Origin: Saprospiraceae bacterium
GTDB lineage: Bacteria; Bacteroidota; Bacteroidia; Chitinophagales; Saprospiraceae
Direction: 5' to 3'
DNA: 32,869 nucleotides
Assembly (NCBI GenBank): GCA_020630495.1
Contig: JAHDBH010000010.1
Location: 1 to 32,869 of the forward strand
Of the stretch, positions 17,955 to 25,201 are shown piece after piece. Numbering within the stretch: the first letter of the stretch is position 1; every line of letters starts with the position of its first letter. Position numbers and translations under genes: made by a program. A model generated the notes under the pieces. The model saw nothing but the letters and a program-made list of their open reading frames with translations. It did not search any database and was not told where the DNA came from.

Positions 17955-18416
17955 TCATTGCTGATTCTTGCTTGCCTTGAGGATATCTAGACGTTTCTTC
18001 TCGTAGGCAGCAGCACGAGCTTCCATGTCCTGATCTCGATCATTGAGATAGCGATGCAGCGAGACTATGGTGAACTCTACCTGGTCATCAGGATGAGAGA
18101 TTCCCATGGATCTCAGATAGTGGCTATAGCGCGAGCCGTCCAGCAGATTCCACTTGAGGGTGATCCACCTACCTAGACCAAAGTGGAGCGATCGGGCAAT
18201 TTCCTCTTCTGGCGCTCGCTTAAAGTTATCAAGCGCAGCATCATCTCCCAGTTCCATCAGCTCGACGATCGCCTCATCTAGATCTGCAGGGATGTAGACG
18301 TCATTGAGGTACTCTCGCTTGATATTTTTCTTGTATTGTTGCATGTACTCAGCACGATCTTGGGCTACGGTCATCGTCACTGTACACACTGCCAGCATCA
18401 GTAGGATCCATTTCAT
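17955..18416 (-). CDS. Small exported protein, DUF6794-like
   Basis: A 153-residue protein with a Sec signal peptide (MKWILLMLAVCTVTMTVAQ) and no lipobox. The mature part begins with a charged helix, then VYIPADLDEAIVELMELG, LHFGLGRWITLKWNLLDGS, RYLRSMG-like and HPDDQVEFTIVSLHRYLN segments. These match my memory of the DUF6794 domain (short helical domain with an H-x-G-L-G-x-W-I-x-x-x-W-x-L core); the family name is from recall only. Function unknown. Same strand as the T9SS gene, with 117 bases between, so they may be co-transcribed. Confidence 0.65.
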   Translation of the reverse strand: MKWILLMLAVCTVTMTVAQDRAEYMQQYKKNIKREYLNDVYIPADLDEAIVELMELGDDAALDNFKRAPEEEIARSLHFGLGRWITLKWNLLDGSRYSHYLRSMGISHPDDQVEFTIVSLHRYLNDRDQDMEARAAAYEKKRLDILKASKNQQ

Positions 18417-18712
18417 GTCTGCTACAACGTCACATCCATTCTATTCATTCTCTGTCTGAGACATATCTGATTTTCTTAACGATCTACCTCTGATCAGATC
18501 ATCCTTAGAGGCGAGTCACTCGACACTTTGGAAGCTACTACAGGGCTGACATACACCACTTTTGGTGATGTAAATTCACAGTATCCCCCGCAGTCTGAGA
18601 GGCTGTCTTCGTGACTTGTTAAAATATTCCTAAACCCCTGTAATCTTCCAATGCCTCACTTGGCGAGTCAGTTACAGATGCCGTACTTTCGATCTCAGTG
18701 GAAATAGATTTT
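18417..18712. other. Divergent intergenic region with short inverted repeats
   Basis: 296 bases between the DUF6794-like gene and the thioredoxin gene. It holds CGAGT-C-ACTCG (18512-18522), the hairpin CACCA-CTTT-TGGTG (18554-18567), and the 9-base word GGCGAGTCA twice, at 18510-18518 and 18662-18670. No TAnnTTTG box is placed near either start. No gene seen. Confidence 0.4.
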
Positions 18713-19267
18713 ATGACGCGCCGCCTACTCACCATTTTCATTTTCAGCATGCTATCTACAACTGCCATCTTGGCTCAAGAGGTGCAGTGGATCACTTGGG
18801 AAGAAGCCATAGAACTCTCGGATTCTCATCAGAAGAAGTTCTTCGTTGACATCTACACCGATTGGTGCACCTGGTGCAAGAAGATGGATGATCACACCTT
18901 TAATCAGGTGGAGATCGCGGAAGCACTTAATCGTGATTTCTATGCTATCAAGTTTGACGCAGAGATGAAGGCTGATATCACCATCGGTGATCAGACCTAT
19001 AAGTACGTCAAAAACGGCAAGCGCGGATATCATGAGCTCGCACTAGAGATTACACGCGGTAAATTGAGCTATCCTACTATCGTATTTCTGGACGAGGACA
19101 TGAAGATCATCCAGTCGCTGGAGGGATTTTGGAATGCAGAGCGCTTCGCGGTGATGCTAAGCTATTTTGGTGAAAACCACTACAAGACCACACCCTGGAA
19201 TGCCTTTCTCCGCCAGCGGAACGTCAATGCCAAGAGCGCTATTCCTGTAGGCAACGGCGGCTACTGA
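18713..19267 (+). CDS. Exported thioredoxin-fold protein (CTWC)
   Basis: A 184-residue protein with signal peptide MTRRLLTIFIFSMLSTTAILA and a thioredoxin-like fold of the Thioredoxin_7/DUF255 type. The active site is C52-T-W-C55 in DIYTDWCTWCKKMD, and the cis-proline region is KLSYPTIVFLDEDM. An unusual insertion between them includes ITIGDQTYKYVKNGKRGYHEL. It probably reduces or forms disulfides in periplasmic proteins. The ATG at 18713 gives a clean signal peptide; the one at 18698 only adds five residues in front. It is followed 28 bases later by the rhodanese lipoprotein, which has its own promoter box. Confidence 0.85.
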   Translation: MTRRLLTIFIFSMLSTTAILAQEVQWITWEEAIELSDSHQKKFFVDIYTDWCTWCKKMDDHTFNQVEIAEALNRDFYAIKFDAEMKADITIGDQTYKYVKNGKRGYHELALEITRGKLSYPTIVFLDEDMKIIQSLEGFWNAERFAVMLSYFGENHYKTTPWNAFLRQRNVNAKSAIPVGNGGY

Positions 19268-19282
19268 AGTGCGCTATGCTCG

Positions 19283-19290
19283 TACCTTTG
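19283..19290 (+). promoter_or_regulatory. -7 promoter box of the rhodanese gene
   Basis: TACCTTTG, an exact TAnnTTTG match ending 5 bases before the ATG at 19296. It lies downstream of an in-frame ATG at 19269 and so argues against that start. Confidence 0.6.
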
Positions 19291-19295
19291 ACCTC

Positions 19296-19697
19296 ATGAG
19301 TACTTCGAGCACATACTTCATACTCCTACTATTCTTGGCACTGTCGTGCAAAAGCGAGTCAAAGACTACATCCCAGGCTCCTCCTAGTCTTGACTACGGT
19401 CGTATCACTCAAGAGCAAGCGCGCCAGCTACTGGACAGCCACGAGGATATCGTCATACTTGACGTGCGCACACCAGACGAGTGCGCAGAAGGCATGATCC
19501 CTGGAGCCATGCAGATGGACTATTTGTCAGATGACTTTGAGATTAACGCTCTATCTCTCAGTGAAGACGATACCTACCTGATCTACTGCCGCAGCGGTAA
19601 CAGGAGTACTAAGGCGATGAATCATCTGCGCACGCAAAATATCTACAAGATCTACGAGCTCAAAGGCGGATACCGAGACTGGATCTCAGCCCAGTAG
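19296..19697 (+). CDS. Rhodanese-domain lipoprotein
   Basis: A 133-residue protein made of a lipoprotein signal peptide (lipobox-like LALSC, C18) and one rhodanese domain from about residue 34. The domain has DVRTPDEC, IPGAMQMDY (the usual I-P-G-A), and the active-site loop YCRSGNRS with the sulfur-carrying cysteine C98, then KGGYRDW at the end. Single-domain rhodaneses carry persulfide sulfur; in the periplasm the donor and acceptor are unknown. The start at 19296 is preferred over 19269 because it gives a proper signal peptide directly and sits 5 bases after a promoter box. Neighbours are an exported thioredoxin-like protein and the PLP enzyme pair. Confidence 0.88.
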   Translation: MSTSSTYFILLLFLALSCKSESKTTSQAPPSLDYGRITQEQARQLLDSHEDIVILDVRTPDECAEGMIPGAMQMDYLSDDFEINALSLSEDDTYLIYCRSGNRSTKAMNHLRTQNIYKIYELKGGYRDWISAQ

Positions 19698-19720
19698 TCT
19701 CGTACTTGCTTAGATATTCA

Positions 19721-19728
19721 CACCTTTG
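19721..19728 (+). promoter_or_regulatory. Probable -7 box of the PLP-enzyme operon
   Basis: CACCTTTG differs from TAnnTTTG at one base and ends 5 bases before the ATG at 19734, the same spacing as the exact boxes elsewhere. Confidence 0.5.
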
Positions 19729-19733
19729 CAGCT

Positions 19734-21155
19734 ATGAATCAGAGTGAAAGTACTGTAGCAAATGAGGAGAAAACTTCTGTGATGGATCAGATCACCCAAG
19801 GCGGTGATCGCAGAATCCACATTCTCCCCGATCTCGGCACTAATAAGTACTTTGTCAACCCAACTGCCTATAAGGGCTTACTTAATCGTGGTAGCTGTAC
19901 ATGCTCTGCTCTGAATCCTGAGACAGAAGCACTGCTCACTGACCTAGAGTCAGCCGATACGGCAAGACTATACAAGTGGATCAGATCTCAGCTTCGAAGC
20001 TTGCTCAATTTTCCAGGTGAAGACCGCTTTGACGTATTCCTCGCCCCTAGCGGAAGCGACCTTACGTACTATCCACTGCTCTTCTCTCAGTTACTACATC
20101 CTGATCAGGAGATTCTATCCCTGGTCAGTTGTCCAGAAGAGCTTGGAAGCGGGACCATCAAGGCTGCCAGCGGCAAGTATTTCATGGATCTCAATCAATT
20201 TAATGAAGACATGCCTCAGGGAGAAAATCTCTTTGAAAGTGGCCCCGTGGAGACCCTAAAGTTTAGCGCTAGAGGTGAGGATGGCGAGATTCTAGAACAC
20301 AAGCATCCCATCATAGAGGCTATCAGCGAGATACACGGTCGCTCCATGATCGGATATCTCGTAGTAGGCAGCAAGTCAGGAATAGAAAACGATATTGATA
20401 TCGTCAGAGAAGTCGATAAGAAAGTGATGTGGGTCGTAGATCTATGTCAGTTTAGAAATCGCAAGGTCTTTATTAATGAGCTACTCGATCTTGGCTGTAC
20501 CGTGATGATCACAGGTAGCAAGTTCTATCAGAGCCCTCCCTTCTGTGGGGCACTGCTCGTACCCAAGGCTATGTCTGACAAGATGAGCAAATTGCGTGAC
20601 ATAGACTTCTCACCATATCAGCGGCTCTTCTCACAAAATGACATACCCCCACGCCTTGCAGAATTAAGGTCAAAGTTCAGATCTCATCAAAATAAAGGAC
20701 TAGCACTCCGATGGTGCTGCGCGCTGCATGAGATGACGGCTTTTGATCAGATACCGTATGATGAGAGCGACGCTCTCATCTCTGAGTGGAACCAAGTCAC
20801 GAGTGATGCTATATCAGCCGCTGATAACCTCGAGCTCATGCCTGATCAGCAACATACTAATAGTAGTATTATCAGTTTCCGCGCTAAGTATCAAGGCAGA
20901 TACTTGCGGCCTGAGGAAACGCAGAGACTCTTTGAGCTCATCGTGAGACAGAAGCACAGCGGATTTAAAAAGTTTGACCGAGTCTTTATAGGTCAACCTG
21001 TACTGTATGGCGACAAGTCATTTATCCGCGTTGCTTTGGGCAGTTACAATGTGCGCCGGCTCATACTCACTGGTGCCGATTGGCACAATGATCATCACCT
21101 CATCTCACTTCTATCTGAGCATGTACCACGCGCCGTTGGATCTCGTCAAGCCTGA
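19734..21155 (+). CDS. PLP-dependent fold-type I enzyme, aminotransferase class V-like, function unknown
   Basis: A 473-residue protein I do not recognise as a named enzyme. It shows the features of a fold-type I PLP enzyme: a phosphate/cofactor loop APSGSDLTYY near residue 104, a cofactor-ring motif D236-L-C-Q239 (the D-x-x-Q typical of class V aminotransferases and cysteine desulfurases), and a Schiff-base lysine K263 in TGSKFYQSPPFCG. The C-terminal domain carries IRVALGSYNVRR, a counterpart of the substrate-binding arginine region. The N-terminus has a distinctive RGSCTCSALNPE segment. No desulfurase-type C-terminal cysteine loop is present. The last 35 bases overlap the start of the next gene, a fold-type III PLP enzyme, so the two are translationally coupled and probably act in one pathway. 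Substrate unknown. Confidence 0.7.
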   Translation: MNQSESTVANEEKTSVMDQITQGGDRRIHILPDLGTNKYFVNPTAYKGLLNRGSCTCSALNPETEALLTDLESADTARLYKWIRSQLRSLLNFPGEDRFDVFLAPSGSDLTYYPLLFSQLLHPDQEILSLVSCPEELGSGTIKAASGKYFMDLNQFNEDMPQGENLFESGPVETLKFSARGEDGEILEHKHPIIEAISEIHGRSMIGYLVVGSKSGIENDIDIVREVDKKVMWVVDLCQFRNRKVFINELLDLGCTVMITGSKFYQSPPFCGALLVPKAMSDKMSKLRDIDFSPYQRLFSQNDIPPRLAELRSKFRSHQNKGLALRWCCALHEMTAFDQIPYDESDALISEWNQVTSDAISAADNLELMPDQQHTNSSIISFRAKYQGRYLRPEETQRLFELIVRQKHSGFKKFDRVFIGQPVLYGDKSFIRVALGSYNVRRLILTGADWHNDHHLISLLSEHVPRAVGSRQA

Positions 21156-22398
21156 GAGCTATGGATGGGCGGTGGCTCGAGCCCATGAGCTTGGCCTCTT
21201 AAGCGCTGATCACACTTCTGCACTGTTTGTAGATCTAGACATTCTTGATCAGCGGCTCCATCACCTAGAGCAGGTATTTCCAGATACGGCACTTCATGCC
21301 ATACCCGTGAAGACGCACCCTATTCTGAGTACGCTCAGATATGTGGTATCCCAAGGATATGGTCTAGAATGCGCGTCTCTAGAAGAAGTCGCGCTTGCCC
21401 TACGAGCTAAGTGCCCTAGTGATAAGATCGTCTGGGACAGTCCTGCCAAGACCCAGTCTGAGATAGACTACGTCATCCAACACGCACCCGGAGCCATCGT
21501 CAATGCCAATAGTATAGACGAGCTCAACATGTATCCCCAGGATCACGGTCTCAGGCTAGGCCTGAGGATCTTGCTCATGAGCGCAACTGGTGCCCCCAAG
21601 GTCTTTGATGTGAGCGCATCTGACAGCAAGTTTGGTGAGCCCATCACGCGGCGACAGCAGATCATCGATTGCTTTTTAGCACGTCCAGATCTAGTGGGCT
21701 TGCATCTCCATGCTGGCTCGGATATAGGAAATATAGAGAAGAATGCAACACGCGTGGCGGCCGTATACGACCTCGCGATCGAGATCAATCAAGCGCGCCA
21801 TCTAGCTGATCTGCCGCCCCTTGACTACATAGATATAGGTGGTGGAGCAGGTGTCTATCTTGACGGGCGAGAGAGCCAAGGCTTAGCGTCATACTCTGAT
21901 CGTATCCGTAGTGAGTGCCAACTGTACTCATCATCACTTCAGGTGATTACAGAGTTTGGTCGATTTACTTACGGTCACTGCGGATGGCTGTGGAGTCGTA
22001 TCGCTTCTCTAAGGGCCAATACGGATGATCATCGCCTCGCCATATTACATGTGGGGGCTGATGCGCTGGTACGTGAGATCTATCAGCCTCATGCTCAGCG
22101 GCATAGTTTCATAGCGCTCGACCCTCACTTTAAGAGTGCAACTGGATCTAAGCAGTCCTATGATCTCGCTGGACCGCTTTGCTTTGCAGGAGATGTGATA
22201 GAGCGTGAAGTGATGCTACCAGCTCTCAGCCATGAGCACAGCGTCATCATCTGCAATGCAGCCAGCAACAGTCTGGCACTCTGGAGCAGGCACTGCAGCA
22301 GACGGATGCCCGCTGTCATCCACTATCGACGCGGTATGTCTTGTAACCTTGCCAAGCCAGCTGAGACCCTAGACGACATCATCCAATCTTGGAGCTAA
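21121..22398 (+). CDS. PLP-dependent fold-type III decarboxylase-like enzyme (Y4yA-like)
   Basis: A 425-residue member of the ornithine/diaminopimelate/arginine decarboxylase group. Visible motifs: the Schiff-base lysine K64 in HAIPVKTHP, GLECASLEEVALAL, LHLHAGSDIG (the H-x-G-S position), the phosphate-binding IDIGGGAG, EFGRFTYGHCGW, and AGPLCFAGDVI, the conserved cysteine region of decarboxylases. Overall it reminds me of the Y4yA-like subgroup rather than LysA. Where LysA-type enzymes carry a G-A-Y motif near the C-terminus, this protein reads NAASNSLALWS, so the usual tyrosine is absent. The start at 21121 is chosen because the family N-terminus begins there; ATG at 21007 lies deep in the preceding gene. 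It converges on mpl, with their ends overlapping by 4 bases. Confidence 0.75.
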   Translation: MYHAPLDLVKPESYGWAVARAHELGLLSADHTSALFVDLDILDQRLHHLEQVFPDTALHAIPVKTHPILSTLRYVVSQGYGLECASLEEVALALRAKCPSDKIVWDSPAKTQSEIDYVIQHAPGAIVNANSIDELNMYPQDHGLRLGLRILLMSATGAPKVFDVSASDSKFGEPITRRQQIIDCFLARPDLVGLHLHAGSDIGNIEKNATRVAAVYDLAIEINQARHLADLPPLDYIDIGGGAGVYLDGRESQGLASYSDRIRSECQLYSSSLQVITEFGRFTYGHCGWLWSRIASLRANTDDHRLAILHVGADALVREIYQPHAQRHSFIALDPHFKSATGSKQSYDLAGPLCFAGDVIEREVMLPALSHEHSVIICNAASNSLALWSRHCSRRMPAVIHYRRGMSCNLAKPAETLDDIIQSWS

Positions 22399-23720
22399 TC
22401 GTATAGTCGCTCTAGATCTAGACCACCGAGACTTCCAGAACTCATGAGTAGAAGCACCTCGATATCAGGACAGCTACGCAGAAAAGACTTGATCGCTTTA
22501 GCAGTTCGCAGCACGTGCAACTCTTGTATGCCAAAGCCTTCACGTATCTGCGCATCTGTCATCACCTGACGACGCTTAATCCGGACAGCATCCTCATCGT
22601 AAAACACCGCTCGATAGGCCATATCCACAAAGTGATGGCGGTACTGTCGTACAAATGCCGGATCCATACTGCTGTAAGTGTGTAGCTCATAGATACCACA
22701 GATGACTTTACCTGCATGGTGGCTCTGGACCGCAGCAGTCGTAGCCTTAAGCTTGCTCGGTGCATGTGCATAGTCCTGATAGACGATTGGGTCTTCGCTT
22801 CTGATGACCTGTAGTCGTCGCGCAGCACCAGAAAAGCTCGTCATCGCTTGACAAAATTGCTTAGCAGTGATGCCACGCCTCTTGGCCCAGGTATAGACGG
22901 CCGCTAAGTTCTGATCATTGTGATCTCCAAAGACATTTGGCCGAAAGGCCTCTCCATCTACCTGCAACATGCCTTCTTCTGACCTCACTAGACGTGTATA
23001 TGGAGTGACCTCAGCCTGGGCCGCGCTGACGAGCCGGGCCAGGTGCGGATCCTCGCCGTAATATATGATGCTGTCATGGCGGCTAGTCTCCTCCACCAAT
23101 TGCTGGAAAGGCGCAAGATAATCCTCCATGGTCGGAAATACATTGACATGATCCCAGGCTATACCTGTGAGGATGAGCTCATGCGGACTGTAGTGTAGAA
23201 ATTTGCTCACGGGGTCTAAGCGTGAGCTGAGGTATTCGTCGCCTTCTATGATTACCAGGTCCTCACCAGTAAGGCTCACAGGCGATGACAGTCCTGGCAC
23301 TTGAGCACCTAGAGCATGGTCAAATGGTATGTCCAGCTCATGCAAGAGGTGGACCATCATGGCCGCTATTGTAGTCTTGCCATGACTACCAGCAACTACG
23401 ACCCTATGGCAATCAGCCGTCATCTGGCCGAGCAACTCAGGAAAGCTTACAATGTCCAAGTCCATGTCCTGTGCTCGGAGGAGCTCAGGATTATCTAGAT
23501 GTGCATGCATGCCCAGCACTACCGTGTCTATGTCATCAGTGATGTGACCTGCATGCCACCCTATCGTCTCAGGTAAGAGTCTGGCACGCGACAGTCGACT
23601 ACGAGATGGCTCATAGATCGCATCATCTGATCCGGTGACGATGTTACCTGATCGCTGTAGATCTATAGCTATGGCATGCATGAGGCTCCCACCAATGGCT
23701 ATAAAATGGTATTTTTTGAT
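22395..23720 (-). CDS. mpl: UDP-N-acetylmuramate:tripeptide ligase (Mpl), apparent ATC start
   Basis: A Mur-ligase-family enzyme that joins recycled L-Ala-gamma-D-Glu-mDAP tripeptide to UDP-MurNAc. Motifs: the N-terminal UDP-sugar-binding HFIAIGGSLMHAIA, TGSDDAIYEPSRSRL, the ATP P-loop AGSHGKTT at 110-117, IEGDEYLSS, GIAWDHVNVFPT and YQDYAHAPSK. The first ATG (23681) lies inside the conserved N-terminal motif; the reading frame continues upstream through HFIAIGGSL and KKY, and no ATG, GTG or TTG occurs before the in-frame TAA at 23736-23734. The position of the family's initiator Met is occupied by ATC (23720-23718), giving 441 residues. So either ATC is used, translation starts at the internal ATG with a damaged N-terminus, or the base is a sequencing error. 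The coordinates assume the ATC. Convergent with the fold-III PLP gene. Confidence 0.85.
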   Translation of the reverse strand: MKKYHFIAIGGSLMHAIAIDLQRSGNIVTGSDDAIYEPSRSRLSRARLLPETIGWHAGHITDDIDTVVLGMHAHLDNPELLRAQDMDLDIVSFPELLGQMTADCHRVVVAGSHGKTTIAAMMVHLLHELDIPFDHALGAQVPGLSSPVSLTGEDLVIIEGDEYLSSRLDPVSKFLHYSPHELILTGIAWDHVNVFPTMEDYLAPFQQLVEETSRHDSIIYYGEDPHLARLVSAAQAEVTPYTRLVRSEEGMLQVDGEAFRPNVFGDHNDQNLAAVYTWAKRRGITAKQFCQAMTSFSGAARRLQVIRSEDPIVYQDYAHAPSKLKATTAAVQSHHAGKVICGIYELHTYSSMDPAFVRQYRHHFVDMAYRAVFYDEDAVRIKRRQVMTDAQIREGFGIQELHVLRTAKAIKSFLRSCPDIEVLLLMSSGSLGGLDLERLYD

Positions 23721-23760
23721 ATTGGGCGGGCTTTAATGATTTGATAAGAAATTCACTGGC

Positions 23761-23768
23761 TTACTTTG
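23761..23768 (+). promoter_or_regulatory. Possible promoter of the lipoprotein-bacilliredoxin-mnmD operon
   Basis: TTACTTTG differs from TAnnTTTG at one base. A TTG at 23741-23743, 17 bases upstream, could be the -33 element. It would give a leader of about 55 bases, so this gene is not of the short-leader type. Confidence 0.35.
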
Positions 23769-23829
23769 CCGTTACTTTCACAATTATACCATACAAACCT
23801 TTACCTCAACACAACTTAACCAACCAATT

Positions 23830-23985
23830 ATGAAAAATCGCCGATTCCTTCCTCTCGCCCTTCTCGGTATCCTTACACTCAGCAGCTGCAACCGAGGCGT
23901 AGGCTGTCCTAACAATTTTCAGCTAGACGCGGACGTGATTGAACAATTAACTAATGTAGTTGTCCTGCTCTCTAAATTCATCTAG
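23830..23985 (+). CDS. Small lipoprotein (51 residues)
   Basis: An ATG-started frame of 51 codons. The first 20 residues are a lipoprotein signal peptide: MKNRR, a hydrophobic core FLPLALLGILTL and lipobox LSSC with C20 to be lipidated. The mature peptide is only about 32 residues, NRGVGCPNNFQLDADVIEQL followed by a hydrophobic tail ending LLSKFI, with one more cysteine (C26). The gap to the bacilliredoxin gene is 6 bases, so it heads that operon. The signal peptide and spacing make it a likely real gene, although it is short. Function unknown; its cysteine next to a thiol-redox gene may or may not be meaningful. Confidence 0.7.
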   Translation: MKNRRFLPLALLGILTLSSCNRGVGCPNNFQLDADVIEQLTNVVVLLSKFI

Positions 23986-23991
23986 AGAGCA

Positions 23992-24336
23992 ATGAACTGG
24001 ACCATATTAGATTCACACGATCAACTCGAAACCATCGCTCAAGAGGCTATAGAAAAGCCTGTAGTCATCTACAAGCATAGCTATAGATGCTCCATAGCTA
24101 CGGTAGCTCACAGCAGACTGGACAAAGCGTCGGAGCTTGCTCAGTCATCAGCATACCTCCTAGATGTGGTGAAGGACAGAGACATATCACTTCAACTCGC
24201 AGAGACCTACTCAGTCCAGCATGAGTCGCCGCAGATCTTAGTCATTCACCGCGGTGAGGTGGTGTATCATACAAGTCATCTAGGTATCACGCCTACTGAG
24301 CTATCGTCACAGATTAACTCGCTGGTCACCGCCTAG
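23992..24336 (+). CDS. Monothiol bacilliredoxin, YtxJ family
   Basis: A 114-residue thioredoxin-fold protein of the YtxJ (BrxC, DUF2847) family. The active site is KHSYRCSIA with the single cysteine C33, matching the family's K-H-S-x-R-C-x-x-S/A motif; SPQILVIHRGEVVYHTSHLGIT is the cis-proline strand and C-terminal part. These proteins remove bacillithiol from mixed disulfides, so the organism probably makes bacillithiol, as many Bacteroidota do (inference from family knowledge). It is cytosolic. It sits between a small lipoprotein gene (6-base gap) and mnmD (1-base gap). Confidence 0.88.
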   Translation: MNWTILDSHDQLETIAQEAIEKPVVIYKHSYRCSIATVAHSRLDKASELAQSSAYLLDVVKDRDISLQLAETYSVQHESPQILVIHRGEVVYHTSHLGITPTELSSQINSLVTA

Positions 24337-24337
24337 A

Positions 24338-25003
24338 ATGGAGCTAGTACGTACGGGTGACGGCAGCATGAGCTTGCGGTCTTCCTCTCACGGCATATTA
24401 TATCACAGTCGACATGGTGCTCTCACCGAGAGTCTTCATGTCTTTATTACTCATGGGCTAGCTCATAGAGCGCAGAGTACCGCTACACCACCTCAGACAC
24501 TGAGGATCTTGGAATATGGCATAGGTACTGGTCTCAATGCACTCCTTGCCTACCAGTGGAGCTTGCAAGCTAATCTCGCTATAGAATACGTGGGGCTAGA
24601 GATAGAGCCCGTCACGAATTGGAGCCAGCTAGGATACGTGTCAAGGGAAGAGCCCACCTATACTTTTTTTGAAGAATTTCATAGGGCCCCGTGGGGAGTC
24701 CTACAGGTGCACGGACCAGCGACCTACACTAAGGTGCTTCAGAGCTTCTTAGAATATGAGCCGCCATCTGATCACTTTGATGTCATATTCTATGATGCCT
24801 TTGCTCCCACAGCGCAGCCAGAGCTCTGGACTACGGATATATGGCAGAAATGCCACGATGCCTTGAGGCCTAGTGGCGTGTGGGTGAGCTACTGTGCCAA
24901 GGGGCAAGTGAGGCGCGATCTTCAGAGTGTGGGTTTCACGACATCCAGACTACCTGGACCACCTGGAAAGCGAGAGATGCTGCGTGCAGAGAAACTTTCA
25001 TAA
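24338..25003 (+). CDS. mnmD: tRNA 5-methylaminomethyl-2-thiouridine methyltransferase MnmD
   Basis: A 221-residue SAM-dependent methyltransferase. It has ILEYGIGTGLNALLA, the glycine-rich SAM loop, YVGLEIEPV after it, and the family signature FDVIFYDAFAPTAQPELWT, ending with SGVWVSYCAKGQVRR and RLPGPPGKREMLRA. This is the single-domain form corresponding to the N-terminal half of E. coli MnmC; it converts nm5s2U to mnm5s2U at the tRNA wobble position. The FAD oxidase half is absent, as usual outside gammaproteobacteria. The substrate needs a 2-thiolated uridine, so this gene links to sulfur trafficking. It starts 2 bases after the bacilliredoxin stop. Confidence 0.92.
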   Translation: MELVRTGDGSMSLRSSSHGILYHSRHGALTESLHVFITHGLAHRAQSTATPPQTLRILEYGIGTGLNALLAYQWSLQANLAIEYVGLEIEPVTNWSQLGYVSREEPTYTFFEEFHRAPWGVLQVHGPATYTKVLQSFLEYEPPSDHFDVIFYDAFAPTAQPELWTTDIWQKCHDALRPSGVWVSYCAKGQVRRDLQSVGFTTSRLPGPPGKREMLRAEKLS

Positions 25004-25188
25004 TTGGTTCCTGGATTTGCTTGATGCACTGGCATTTTTACTGCGCTCATTTAGATATCATTGATAAGACTCGAGGGATAGCTACAGATCCTCTAGAGCT
25101 GTGGTGCGATGCCTTTTCTTTTTTTGGCAGAAATGGGTGGTTGCAGCATGAAATGAGTTGAGAGTGTTGCGCTTTACTTCGTGGTGCC

Positions 25189-25196
25189 TTACTTTG
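25189..25196 (+). promoter_or_regulatory. Probable -7 box of the symporter gene
   Basis: TTACTTTG differs from TAnnTTTG at one base and ends 5 bases before the ATG at 25202, matching the spacing of exact boxes in this window. It supports 25202 rather than the alternative upstream start at 25181. Confidence 0.5.
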
Positions 25197-25201
25197 AGGA
25201 C

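Noticed and set aside
19734-21155. Cysteine desulfurase identity for the fold-type I PLP enzyme
   Set aside because: The D-x-x-Q and lysine fit, but the C-terminal catalytic cysteine loop of NifS/SufS proteins is missing.
25004-25201. Possible gene between mnmD and the symporter
   Set aside because: The only frame there starts inside mnmD in another frame and has no family resemblance; I see nothing else in these 198 bases.
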